Origin: Elusimicrobiota bacterium
GTDB lineage: Bacteria > Elusimicrobiota > Elusimicrobia > UBA1565 > UBA9628
DNA: 37,335 nt
NCBI GenBank assembly: GCA_023249675.1
Contig: JAHFCE010000029.1
Span: 1-37,335, forward strand
Direction of reading: 5' to 3'
Positions within the stretch are counted from its first letter, which is position 1. Each line of letters opens with the position of its first letter. Below the pieces are notes generated by a model. It worked only from the letters and a program-made list of their open reading frames with translations. It made no database searches and was not told where the DNA came from. The position numbers and the translations under genes are program-made. This document shows positions 24,353 to 32,017 of the stretch, piece by piece.

Positions 24353-26293
24353 ATGCTACAAAGTTACATGGATCTCGCCGCGCTGTTCGGCCCCGCAGGC
24401 GCGCTCGCGCGTTCGCGCGACGGTTGGGAGCCCCGCGCTGCGCAGGAAGCCATGGCCGGCGCGGTCTGGCAGTCCCTGGAGCGGGGCGTAGACCTTGTTG
24501 TCGAGGCCGGCACCGGCGTTGGGAAAAGTCTCGCCTATCTTCTGCCCGCAGCGCTGTGGGCCGCGACGCATGACCGTCGCGTCATCGTTTCGACGCACAC
24601 GCGCGCCCTCCAGGAGCAGCTCTTGAACCATGAGCTGCCCGCCGCGGCGCGCGCGATGGCGGCGCTCGGCCTTCCTCTGCGCTACGCGATGCTCATGGGT
24701 GCTGACAATTACCTCTGCGTTCAGCGCCTCGCGCGCCTACGCGCGCGCCCGGATGCCGTTTCCCAGGCCGGCAAGGCGATGCTTGACCGTCTCGATGACT
24801 GGACGCGTCAAGCGCAGTCTGGACATCGTTCCGCGCTTCCAGACCTCGTCCCGCAGAATCTTTGGGATCGACTGGCGCGCGATACCGACCTGTGTCTGGG
24901 GCCGGGCGGGGCGTACTGGGACCGCTGCCTGTGGCGGCGCGACCGTGAGCGCGCCGAGCGTGCGCACATCCTTGTGGTCAATCACGCGCTTTTGCTGTCC
25001 GGCGCGCGCCTGCCGCCCTCGGACGCCATGATTCTTGACGAGGCTCACAACCTTGAGGACGCCGCGGCCGCGCGCTACGGCGTATCGGCGGGCTTAAGCC
25101 GCGCGGTGTCGTTGACCGCGGAGGTTCGCGAGGCGGCGAAGGCGTGCGCCGACGAGGGGCTCGCGGCCCTCGCCGATGAGGCGGCCTCGGACATCGGCCG
25201 TTTCCTTGAAAGTCTCGCCAGGGACAATGGCCTCGCGGAGCCCGACGAAGAAAATCAGGGGAAGCTTCTCGAGAGCGCGCCTTCCTTGCCCCCCGCAGCG
25301 CTCGTGGCGCTTGACAAAGCGCTGGCCGAGGCCGCGGCGGCGGCCGAGGGCCGTTCCGACGAAAACGAGATGCGCCTGCTCCACGCGCGCGTGGCGCAGT
25401 ACGGCCATGATCTCATGGCCGTGCTCAAACCGGACTCGTCGGCGACCGCGAGGTGGGTCGCCTGGCCGCGCTCGGGGCCGGAGCTGCGCGCAGCGCCCCT
25501 CGACGTCGGTCGGCGCCTGTCCGAGGGGCTGTTCTCCCGCGGCATTCCCGCAATTCTCACGTCCGCGACTTTATCGACCGGCGACGGTCTCAAGGACTTC
25601 AAGTCGCGCGTCGGCCTGCCCGAGGCGCGCGAGTTGATCCTCGACTCGCCGTACGATTACTCAACACAGGCCGCCTTTTGGGCGATGGAGGGCATTCCGG
25701 ATCCGAGGGACGAGGACGCCCACGTCGTGGCCGTGACGCAGGCCTGCGCGGACGTGGTCGCTCGGGTGCCGGGCGGAGTCTTCCTCCTGTTCTCCAGCTG
25801 GAAGCTCCTGCGAAAAGTGCACGGCCTGTTGCGCAAGAAAATTTTAAACCGCCCGGTGTGGGCGCAGGGCACGACGGGCCACGAGGCGCTCGTGCGCGAG
25901 TTTGAGTCTGCCGGCGACGCCGTGCTCCTCGGCGTGGACACATTTTGGCAGGGGATCGACGTGCCGGGCGAAGCGTTATCGTGCGTCGTGCTCGTGAAGC
26001 TTCCTTTTCCCAATGTTTCTTCGGCGTTGGAGGAAGCGCGGCGGCGGTGGCTCGAGGAGAACGGCAGGGAGTATTTCAAGGACTGGTCTTTGCCCCGAGC
26101 CGTCATGAAGTTTCGTCAGGGCTTCGGGCGCCTGATCCGGACCTCGACCGACCGGGGTGTCGTGATCTGTCTCGACTCGCGGGTGCTCAAGAAGGGCTAC
26201 GGCAAGACGTTCCTGCGCGCTTTGCCCCCCTCGCGGACGATCAACAGCCTCGATGAGCTTGCGAAGTTTTTCAGTCTGCCCGAAGCTGCTTGA
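24353..26293 (+). CDS. dinG: DinG-type ATP-dependent DNA helicase (XPD-like superfamily 2)
   Basis: From ATG 24353 the product is 646 residues. Walker A EAGTGVGKS is at 51-59, DEAH at 229-232 (ILDEAHNLED), and the C-terminal helicase half has GGVFLLFSSWKLL, FWQGIDVPGEAL and FRQGFGRLIR (motif VI). DinG-family enzymes unwind 5'-3' and resolve R-loops and G-quadruplexes. The Fe-S cysteine spacing of E. coli DinG is only partly kept: Cys122, Cys181 and Cys192 align, while the expected third Cys is Gly186. Alternative starts are TTG 24308, ATG 24332 and ATG 24368. I chose 24353 because family members begin just before the LFGP..L segment; a GGGGGAG lies 12 nt upstream. It converges with the DUF962 gene (23-bp overlap). 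Confidence 0.92.
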   Translation: MLQSYMDLAALFGPAGALARSRDGWEPRAAQEAMAGAVWQSLERGVDLVVEAGTGVGKSLAYLLPAALWAATHDRRVIVSTHTRALQEQLLNHELPAAARAMAALGLPLRYAMLMGADNYLCVQRLARLRARPDAVSQAGKAMLDRLDDWTRQAQSGHRSALPDLVPQNLWDRLARDTDLCLGPGGAYWDRCLWRRDRERAERAHILVVNHALLLSGARLPPSDAMILDEAHNLEDAAAARYGVSAGLSRAVSLTAEVREAAKACADEGLAALADEAASDIGRFLESLARDNGLAEPDEENQGKLLESAPSLPPAALVALDKALAEAAAAAEGRSDENEMRLLHARVAQYGHDLMAVLKPDSSATARWVAWPRSGPELRAAPLDVGRRLSEGLFSRGIPAILTSATLSTGDGLKDFKSRVGLPEARELILDSPYDYSTQAAFWAMEGIPDPRDEDAHVVAVTQACADVVARVPGGVFLLFSSWKLLRKVHGLLRKKILNRPVWAQGTTGHEALVREFESAGDAVLLGVDTFWQGIDVPGEALSCVVLVKLPFPNVSSALEEARRRWLEENGREYFKDWSLPRAVMKFRQGFGRLIRTSTDRGVVICLDSRVLKKGYGKTFLRALPPSRTINSLDELAKFFSLPEAA

Positions 26294-26621
26294 GTTGCTG
26301 TGTCCGCATCAGGATCTCAGCGTCCATCTCGCCGCGCAGCGTCAGCCAATACATGCGGAGGTCCGCGCGCAGAGACAGCAGCGGATGAGCGAAGGTCGCG
26401 GGGAGGTTTCTTTCATAAAAAGAATGACCGGCCCATGCGAAAGCATACGCCAAGACGATAGCCGCGACGATCAGCAGAGGAGCGCGCCCAATCAGCGCGG
26501 AGATTCCTAGGAGAAGTCCAGACGTCGTTCCGCAAACATGCAGGCGACGATTGACCGGGTTCAGATGCTGGGAAACATAGAACGGCCAGAACTCGTCGAG
26601 CGTCGTGGGCCGGCCGTTCAT
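26271..26621 (-). CDS. DUF962 / Mpo1-like membrane protein
   Basis: This 116-residue protein has the family pattern FYVSQHLNPVNRRLHVCGT, two hydrophobic helices, then WAGHSFYERNLPATFAHPLL and SLRADLRMYW. The His-rich motifs match the YGL010w/Mpo1 family; yeast Mpo1 is an Fe(II)-dependent dioxygenase of 2-hydroxy fatty acids. Bacterial members are uncharacterised. It begins 11 bp downstream of tRNA-Ser on the same strand, so it may be read through from the tRNA promoter. It converges with the helicase. Confidence 0.9.
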   Translation of the reverse strand: MNGRPTTLDEFWPFYVSQHLNPVNRRLHVCGTTSGLLLGISALIGRAPLLIVAAIVLAYAFAWAGHSFYERNLPATFAHPLLSLRADLRMYWLTLRGEMDAEILMRTQQLKQLRAD

Positions 26622-26632
26622 GTTGTAAAGTT

Positions 26633-26722
26633 CGGAGAGGGAGGGATTCGAACCCTCGGTACAGCTTTACGCCGTACAACGGTTTAGCAAACCGTCGGTT
26701 TCAGCCGCTCACCCACCTCTCC
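26633..26722 (-). tRNA. tRNA-Ser (anticodon GCT)
   Basis: This 90-nt gene has acceptor arms GGAGAGG and CCTCTCC with discriminator G, D-arm region GTGAGCGGCTGAAA, and anticodon stem-loop CGGTTTGCTAAACCG with GCT. A long variable arm (GTACGGCGTAAAGCTGTAC) and T-arm GAGGGTTCGAATCCCTC complete it, and the class II variable arm confirms Ser. No CCA is encoded. It decodes AGC/AGU. Confidence 0.97.
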
Positions 26723-26751
26723 GCAAATTGTTCAGCGCCTGGATTCTGCTC

Positions 26752-26760
26752 ATGATAGCA
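26752..26760 (-). promoter_or_regulatory. Extended -10 (TGCTATCAT) before tRNA-Ser
   Basis: Minus-strand TTTTTTGCTATCAT ends 29 nt before the mature tRNA 5' end. It shares the TGCTA core with the protein-gene promoters, but here with room for a normal 5' leader. Confidence 0.55.
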
Positions 26761-26802
26761 AAAAATCGCCGCCAATCCGGCGGGACGAGACCAAGGGTGA
26801 TT

Positions 26803-26811
26803 TGCTAGAAT
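26803..26811 (+). promoter_or_regulatory. Extended -10 (TGCTAGAAT) before the leader ORF/aminotransferase
   Basis: TTTGCTAGAAT ends at 26811, 10 nt before ATG 26822 of a short leader ORF and 75 nt before the aminotransferase. It is divergent from the tRNA-Ser promoter ~45 bp away. Confidence 0.6.
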
Positions 26812-26821
26812 AAACGGGTCC

Positions 26822-26887
26822 ATGTTCCCGATTCTGCGCCCGCTGCCGGCCACCCCTCGATTGACAGTCGTTGTCCCGGAGGCCTGA
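26822..26887 (+). CDS. Possible 21-codon leader peptide coupled to the aminotransferase gene
   Basis: ATG 26822 opens a 21-codon ORF (MFPILRPLPATPRLTVVVPE plus Ala) ending TGA at 26885-26887, which overlaps the aminotransferase ATG as TGATG in another frame. The ORF starts 10 nt after an extended -10 box, as expected for a leaderless start in this genome. The aminotransferase Shine-Dalgarno (GGAGG, 26878-26882) lies within its last codons. It is rich in Pro and could act as a translational leader. It could also be chance or a relic; the ending LTVVVPEA resembles the start of a glycosyltransferase fold. Confidence 0.4.
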   Translation: MFPILRPLPATPRLTVVVPEA

Positions 26888-28026
26888 TGCCGAACATTCC
26901 TGCCGCGAAAATCGTCATACCTGAGTCCGACCGCCGGGAGATCCTCGCGCGGATCGACGAGTCCTTGCGTACGGGCGCTTTGACGCTCGGGCCCCTCACG
27001 AAGCAGTTCGAGCAGGACTTCGCGGCCTTGACCGGCTCGCGCTACGCGATCGCGGTCAACAGCGGGACCTCGGCGCTGGAGATTCCTCTGCGGGTGCTCG
27101 GGGTCGAAGGTCGCGAGGTCATCGTCCCGTCGAACACCTTTTTCGCGACCCCGGCCGCGGTCCTGCACGCCGGCGGGCGCGTGCGCTTCGCCGATGTCGA
27201 TCCGAGGACGTTCGCGTTGAGCCTGGAGACCGTGCGCCGCGCGGTCACGCCGCAGACGGCCGGCGTGGTCCTTGTCCATATCGGCGGGCTCGTGAGCCCG
27301 GAGACGCCCGCGATCGCGGCCTTCTGTCGGGAGAAGGGCCTTTTCCTGCTCGAAGACGCGGCGCACGCGCACGGCAGCACGCTCGGCCAAAAATCAGCCG
27401 GCACCTTTGGCGTGGCCGCGTCGTTCTCCTTCTACCCAACCAAGGTCATGACCTCGGGCGAGGGCGGGATGATCGTGACCGACGATGAGCGCATCTACCG
27501 GGAGGCTCTGCAGTACCGCGACCAGGGCAAGGAGGGCTTCACGACCAACTTCCACGTCCGTCTCGGCTACAACTGGAGGCTCTCCGAGCTTCACGCCGCG
27601 GTGGGAGTTTCGCAACTTAAGCGCCTGCCCGAGTTCCTCACCGACCGCCGCCGCGCCGCCGATGAGTATACTAGCCGCCTGCGCGGGCTCAAGGGGCTCA
27701 CGCCGGTGCTGCCGGCGGCGGGCTCGCTCTCCAACTTCTATAAGTACATCGTCCGGCTCGAGCCGGGGATCGACCGGGCGCGGCTCAAGAAGACTATGAA
27801 GGAGACATCCGGCGTCAGTCTCAGCGGGGAAGTGTATGAGATTCCCTGCCACCGCCAGCCCGTTTTCGCGTCGTACGCGACCGGACCGCTGCCGGGCGCC
27901 GACGAAGCCTGTGGGAGGCATATCTGCCTGCCCGTTTACGCCGGAATGACGACCGCGGAGGTCGATCAAGTCGTGAGGGCTTTGAGCTCAGCGCTCAAAG
28001 CGGAGAGGACGCCATCATGCGCGTAG
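26887..28026 (+). CDS. DegT/DnrJ/EryC1/StrS-family PLP aminotransferase
   Basis: This 379-residue sugar aminotransferase fold has VNSGTSALEIPLRVLG, EVIVPSNTFFATPAAV, LLEDAAHAHGS with the cofactor-contacting D157, and SFYPTKVMTSGEGGM with the PLP lysine K186. Family members transfer an amino group from glutamate to keto-sugars (ArnB, PseC, RfbE types). GGAGG lies 4 nt before the ATG. The stop overlaps the epimerase start by 10 bp. Convergent neighbours are glycolipid-type genes, so an amino-sugar precursor is a reasonable inference. Confidence 0.94.
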   Translation: MPNIPAAKIVIPESDRREILARIDESLRTGALTLGPLTKQFEQDFAALTGSRYAIAVNSGTSALEIPLRVLGVEGREVIVPSNTFFATPAAVLHAGGRVRFADVDPRTFALSLETVRRAVTPQTAGVVLVHIGGLVSPETPAIAAFCREKGLFLLEDAAHAHGSTLGQKSAGTFGVAASFSFYPTKVMTSGEGGMIVTDDERIYREALQYRDQGKEGFTTNFHVRLGYNWRLSELHAAVGVSQLKRLPEFLTDRRRAADEYTSRLRGLKGLTPVLPAAGSLSNFYKYIVRLEPGIDRARLKKTMKETSGVSLSGEVYEIPCHRQPVFASYATGPLPGADEACGRHICLPVYAGMTTAEVDQVVRALSSALKAERTPSCA

Positions 28027-28934
28027 GAGTCATCGGCGGTTCGGGATTCATCGGTTCGCATCTGGTCGACAAGCTCATGGATTCGGGGCACGAAGTCACC
28101 GTTTTCGACATCATGACCCCGCACCGGCGCGACGTGCGGCATATCGTCACCGACATCTCCGACCAGGGCCGCACCACGGTCGCCCTGGCCGGTGGTTACG
28201 ACGCGGTCTACATCCTCGCTGCGGTCGCCAACGTCAACGACGTCTACCACATCCCCGTCGAGAGCATGAACACCAACGTGATGGCGGTGACGCACGTGCT
28301 CGAGGCCGCGCGGCGCACGGGCATTAAGCGTGTGATCCTCGCCAGCACGACCTGGGTGTACGGCATGACCGCCGCGCCGGAAGTCGACGAGGAAAGTCCG
28401 CTGTCCATCAATATGACCGGACACGTCTACACGGCCTCGAAAGTCGCCGCCGAGATGGCCTGTGTGGCCTACCAGAAGCTGTACGGGATCGAGACGACGA
28501 TCCTGCGCTACGGAATCCCGTACGGGCCGCGCGCTCGGATGGGAACCGTGCTGGCCACCTTCGTCGCGCGCGCGCTTCAGCGCCAGCCGATCGTGATCCA
28601 GGGCGACGGCAGCCAGTGGCGGCGCTTCGTCTACGTCGAGGATCTCGCTTGGGGCAATGTCGCGGCACTCAGGCCCGAGGCCGCCAACCAGATCTTCAAC
28701 CTCGAGGGCTCGGAGCGGGTCTCGGTCCGTCAGGTCGCGGAAAAAGTCCAGTCGTCCTTCCCCGGCACCGAGGTCCGCTACACCCCGGCCCGCAGCGGCG
28801 ACCTCGACCCCAAGCTGGTCAGCGCGGTCAAGGCCAAGAAGCTGCTCGACTGGGAGCCGACGGTCGGTTTCGACGAGGGTTCCGAGCTCTATATCCGGTG
28901 GGTCAACGAGACGTCGGCCGCCGTTCCGGCCTGA
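28017..28934 (+). CDS. NAD-dependent epimerase/dehydratase (extended SDR)
   Basis: This 305-residue protein has the NAD-binding GGSGFIG at 7-13, DIMTPHRRD, ASTTWVYG near 109-116, the catalytic pair Y138xxxK142 (VYTASK), and YGIPYGPRARMG and WRRFVYVEDLAWGN downstream. These are hallmarks of nucleotide-sugar epimerases and dehydratases. The reaction cannot be fixed from sequence. It probably acts with the aminotransferase on a nucleotide sugar. The end overlaps the convergent transporter gene by 46 bp. Confidence 0.94.
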   Translation: MRVGVIGGSGFIGSHLVDKLMDSGHEVTVFDIMTPHRRDVRHIVTDISDQGRTTVALAGGYDAVYILAAVANVNDVYHIPVESMNTNVMAVTHVLEAARRTGIKRVILASTTWVYGMTAAPEVDEESPLSINMTGHVYTASKVAAEMACVAYQKLYGIETTILRYGIPYGPRARMGTVLATFVARALQRQPIVIQGDGSQWRRFVYVEDLAWGNVAALRPEAANQIFNLEGSERVSVRQVAEKVQSSFPGTEVRYTPARSGDLDPKLVSAVKAKKLLDWEPTVGFDEGSELYIRWVNETSAAVPA

Positions 28935-29308
28935 ACCCACGAGCCGCTGAGGAGCGCTACGCCGCCGCAGATCAGCGCGATCCCGGCGAGCCGGAGCGGG
29001 CCGACTGGCTCGCCCAACAAAGCGTAGGCCGCGGCGGCCGCGAGCGCGTACTCGAGCGCATTCATCGGCACCGCCCAGGAGATTTCGGACCAGGATAGGA
29101 CCGCGAGCCAGAGCAAGGAGTAGGCGATCTCAAGGGCAATTCCGAGCCAGATCCAGGGATTGGCCGCCGCCGCCGCGAAGAAGGCGAGCAGTTCGGCCGG
29201 AGCCGCGCCGGGCAAAGCGCCCACGGCGATCATCCCCTGCCGCAGGCAAAGATTGCCCGCGCAGCCGCAGATCGTCGCGGCGAGGACGAAGGCCAAAGCG
29301 CGCCGCAT
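28889..29308 (-). CDS. Small EamA/SMR-type transporter subunit (ArnF/ArnE-like), second of pair
   Basis: This 139-residue protein has four TM helices. The text LSWSEISWAVPMNALEYALA and LLGEPVGPLRLAGIALICGG is the DMT-superfamily half-module pattern of EmrE and ArnE/ArnF. The start ATG 29308 overlaps the previous gene's stop as ATGA; the upstream open frame is a shadow. Two such 4-TM proteins in tandem suggest a heterodimeric flippase, probably for the lipid product of the neighbouring glycosyltransferase and deacetylase (inference). Confidence 0.87.
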   Translation of the reverse strand: MRRALAFVLAATICGCAGNLCLRQGMIAVGALPGAAPAELLAFFAAAAANPWIWLGIALEIAYSLLWLAVLSWSEISWAVPMNALEYALAAAAAYALLGEPVGPLRLAGIALICGGVALLSGSWVQAGTAADVSLTHRI

Positions 29309-29691
29309 CAGCGCGCCTTCCAGGATAGCATCGTCAGCAGGACGCCGACGCTGACGAGACCGATTCCGGCTAGCCGCCGCGGCTCGATGCGTTCGCCCAG
29401 CAGCTTCCAGCCCAGAAAGGTGACGATGAGGTATTCGAGCGCGTTCATCGGCAGCGCCCAGCTGAGCTCCGCCCAGGACAGGACGATCAGCCATGTCAGG
29501 AACTGCCCAAAATTAACGGCAACCCCTCTAAGAACGTATTTGTTGCGCACGGCCGTCCAACCGTAGCGCAGGAGGTGACGAAGCCGGAAATCTTCCAGGG
29601 GGCCGAGCTGGGTCAGGCCGCGCCGCGTGAGCACATTGCCGTAGGCGGAGCAGGCGACCGATAAGACAAGAATACATGTTGTCGCGATCAT
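29308..29691 (-). CDS. Small EamA/SMR-type transporter subunit (ArnE/ArnF-like), first of pair
   Basis: This 127-residue protein with four TM helices is a paralogue of the next gene, sharing VLSWAELSWALPMNALEYL, LLGERIEPRRLAGIGLV and a C-terminal hydrophobic helix. The start ATG 29691 overlaps the deacetylase stop as ATGA, and its stop overlaps the second subunit's start the same way. The order glycosyltransferase, deacetylase, transporter, transporter supports a dedicated lipid-linked sugar flippase. Confidence 0.87.
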   Translation of the reverse strand: MIATTCILVLSVACSAYGNVLTRRGLTQLGPLEDFRLRHLLRYGWTAVRNKYVLRGVAVNFGQFLTWLIVLSWAELSWALPMNALEYLIVTFLGWKLLGERIEPRRLAGIGLVSVGVLLTMLSWKAR

Positions 29692-30548
29692 GCGGCGGCA
29701 ACGACGTCCGACGAGAAGGAGGTCAGGCGGGCGCCCGCCTTTGCGAGAGCCGCGCGCACGCGCGGGCTCCTCAGAGCCGCGAGCTCCTCGGCGTGCCGGT
29801 ACTCCGGCATAGACTCCCGGAGCACGCCGACCGTGGACGTCGCGGGGTGGCAGTAGATTTCGGTGAGGCCGTCTGGCAGGAGCGGGATCAGGCGTAGCCA
29901 GGCGCTTTCAACCATCGCGCCGGTTTCGAACAAGCCGAAGAGGCAGTCGTTGACGGCGATGCCCGCGCGCCGCAGTCGGCAGCGGGTGCGCGCGATCCAA
30001 GGCGCCATGACGGCGGCCATCAAGACCGCCGAAGGCGTTCTTGTCTGCCTCGAGAGGGTTGCCAACGGTTGGTGGGGCACGCGCACGGCGGGGATACGTG
30101 TGCGCGCGGCGATCTGCAGCACGGCGTCGAGAATCGTGGGGTGGATATGGAAATGGTTATGACCGTTGAGATGGTCCAGTTCGAGCCCGGTTTTCGTGAA
30201 CGCCTCCACCTGGGCCCGGCACTCGGCGATGGCCTGCCGGCGCGCGCGCGGCGACATAAAAATACGCGCTCCCGGTCCCACCAACCCCGGCCGAAACCGG
30301 CCCGAAGCGTCCACGAGATCTGGCACCTCGTTGGCGGGCAGCACCGGCCGCCCATCGACGAGTGTTAAGTGCAGGCCGACCTTGAGTCCGGGCCGCGAAC
30401 GCGCCAGAACAACGGCTTCCCCCGCGGCCGGCGCTGCGACCATGAGGCTAGCACAGGTCAGGACGCCGCCCTCATGGGCAAGCCGTACTGCCTCGTTGAC
30501 CTCGGGGCTGAGACCGAAATCGTCCGCTGTGACGATGACCTGCTTCAA
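29688..30548 (-). CDS. hpnK: HpnK/YdjC-family carbohydrate deacetylase
   Basis: This 286-residue protein begins KQVIVTADDFGLSPEVNEAV, the YdjC/HpnK signature (metal-binding Asp). It has VGLHLTLVDGRPVLP and the His cluster LNGHNHFHIHP. HpnK is known to deacetylate the N-acetylglucosaminyl group of a hopanoid glycolipid. No squalene-hopene cyclase is in the window, so the lipid here is open. TTG 30548 overlaps the glycosyltransferase stop as TTGA; the longer open frame upstream lies antisense to that gene's coding and is rejected. Confidence 0.88.
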   Translation of the reverse strand: MKQVIVTADDFGLSPEVNEAVRLAHEGGVLTCASLMVAAPAAGEAVVLARSRPGLKVGLHLTLVDGRPVLPANEVPDLVDASGRFRPGLVGPGARIFMSPRARRQAIAECRAQVEAFTKTGLELDHLNGHNHFHIHPTILDAVLQIAARTRIPAVRVPHQPLATLSRQTRTPSAVLMAAVMAPWIARTRCRLRRAGIAVNDCLFGLFETGAMVESAWLRLIPLLPDGLTEIYCHPATSTVGVLRESMPEYRHAEELAALRSPRVRAALAKAGARLTSFSSDVVAAA

Positions 30549-31690
30549 ACGCTTTCCACGAGCCGGTTGCCGGACAGCACGAAGACGCGGCCTTTCCAAT
30601 GGACCTCTCTTTGGAGAAAGCTCGCGGCCCACGTCGCCGCTCCGGTGAGATCGCGCAGAGGCAGAAGCCACAGCGTGCGCAGGCCCTCGGCGTCGCCCAG
30701 ATACAGACAGCTGGACGCGGCGGAGATGAGGCGGAGCGCGAGCGTCGCGAGCAGCAGCTCGAGCTTGAAGATCCCGTGAGGCAGCAGGGCGCAACTGTAG
30801 AGTACGACCAGGGGTACGCCGCGCACGAGACAGGTGAAGAAAAATCCAACCGGGCTTGCGGCGCGGGTATTCTGGTCCCAATAAACCTGATGCCTCCACC
30901 ACGGACGCCAGCTGCCGAGGTCGACCCCGGTGGCAGCCACGTGAGGTCCGATCACGACTTGAAGTCCTTCCCCGACGATGCGTCGTCCCAGTTCAAGATC
31001 CTCCACGAGGCTGTCCGCCATGGGCGCTAGCCCGCCGATCTTTTCGAGCGTCTCGCGTCGGACGGCCTGGGAGGCGCCCGGACAGGCCAGGGCTGCGCCG
31101 GTCACGGTCGCGAAGATCATCGAGGGCACGAACTCGGCATTGAGCGAGAGAAGTTCAAGGGACTCCCAGACATTGACGGCGCCGTGCGCGCGGTACAGCG
31201 TACAGGAAACCCCGACCGCGGGGTCGGCCAAGGGCGCGGTGATCGCGCGTAGATAGTCGGGAGCCAGGAGCATGTCGCTGTCGGAATAGACCAGCACGTC
31301 GCCTTTCGCCTTCCGGGTGGCGTTGAGGATGTTGCAGAGACGGCCGTTGGGTCCGGCGGCCGTGGGATCGATAAGGATGCGCACGCGGTTTGGCGGGTTC
31401 TCGGCGCGGATCCGTTCGAGGATGGGCAAGACTGAATCCTCGGGGTTTTGGAGCGCGTAGATCACCTCGTAATCGGGATAGTCCTGCGCGCAGGCGCTCG
31501 AGAGGTTGGTGTAGAGGTCCTTTTCCAGGCCGCAGACCGGCTTGATCAGTGAGACCGAGGGTCGGTAGCTTTCGGGCGCGGGACGGGCCTTGCGCGTGAA
31601 GAAAATCGCCACCGCGATCGCGACGGTGATCCAATAAACCCAGGAGAGCAGCACGGATCCGAGCAAAAGGCCGTGCCAGAAGGTAGGCAT
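30545..31690 (-). CDS. hpnI: HpnI-like glycosyltransferase (GT21, ceramide-glucosyltransferase type)
   Basis: This 381-residue membrane protein has an N-terminal TM (~10-32) and then PSVSLIKPVCGLEKDLYTNL. The GT-A motifs are EVIYALQNPED, YSDSDMLL (DxD-like) and SLVEDLELGRRI (D3). Three or so C-terminal TMs follow the HQVYWDQNTR segment. GT21/HpnI proteins usually read (Q/R)xxRW there, so the Arg-to-Tyr change is notable. HpnI transfers GlcNAc to a membrane lipid on the cytoplasmic side. It heads a four-gene overlapping operon with deacetylase and flippase-like genes. Confidence 0.88.
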   Translation of the reverse strand: MPTFWHGLLLGSVLLSWVYWITVAIAVAIFFTRKARPAPESYRPSVSLIKPVCGLEKDLYTNLSSACAQDYPDYEVIYALQNPEDSVLPILERIRAENPPNRVRILIDPTAAGPNGRLCNILNATRKAKGDVLVYSDSDMLLAPDYLRAITAPLADPAVGVSCTLYRAHGAVNVWESLELLSLNAEFVPSMIFATVTGAALACPGASQAVRRETLEKIGGLAPMADSLVEDLELGRRIVGEGLQVVIGPHVAATGVDLGSWRPWWRHQVYWDQNTRAASPVGFFFTCLVRGVPLVVLYSCALLPHGIFKLELLLATLALRLISAASSCLYLGDAEGLRTLWLLPLRDLTGAATWAASFLQREVHWKGRVFVLSGNRLVESV

Positions 31691-31699
31691 CGAAGGGGA

Positions 31700-31708
31700 A
31701 TTATACCA
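31700..31708 (-). promoter_or_regulatory. Extended -10 (TGGTATAAT) before the hpnI-like operon
   Basis: Minus-strand TGGTATAAT has a perfect TATAAT and a TGn extension. It ends 9 nt before the ATG at 31690. No Shine-Dalgarno follows. Confidence 0.6.
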
Positions 31709-31720
31709 TGGCTTGCCCGG

Positions 31721-32017
31721 TCAGCGCTTGGGTCGTACGCCCTCGGCCCATTGCTGAAAGGGCGGCTTGCCGGACTTCTGCGGCATGGTGTAGCCGAGGA
31801 ACAGCGCGATCGCGGCGAGGAAGGCGAGTTCCACGACGATTTTTGCGATACCGTCGCCGAGGTCCAAAATCTTGTGGAGCGCCCAGACGCCGACCGCTCC
31901 GCCGGCGATCGCCGACAAGACCATGACGTGGTAGGCCTGTCTGCTCCAGTTCGGGTAGCACACCGCGATTGCGCCGTACACCGACAGTCCCAGAACCAAA
32001 GACCGGATCAGCGCCAT
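31721..32017 (-). CDS. Small membrane protein after tonB, unknown function
   Basis: This 98-residue protein has about three hydrophobic helices (~5-22, ~30-48, ~58-77) and a polar tail (QKSGKPPFQQWAEGVRPKR). I recognise no family. ATG 32017 lies 10 bp inside the TonB/TolA-like gene's end, so it is the last gene of the exbB-exbD-tonB unit. It may modulate that complex or be a passenger. Confidence 0.7.
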   Translation of the reverse strand: MALIRSLVLGLSVYGAIAVCYPNWSRQAYHVMVLSAIAGGAVGVWALHKILDLGDGIAKIVVELAFLAAIALFLGYTMPQKSGKPPFQQWAEGVRPKR

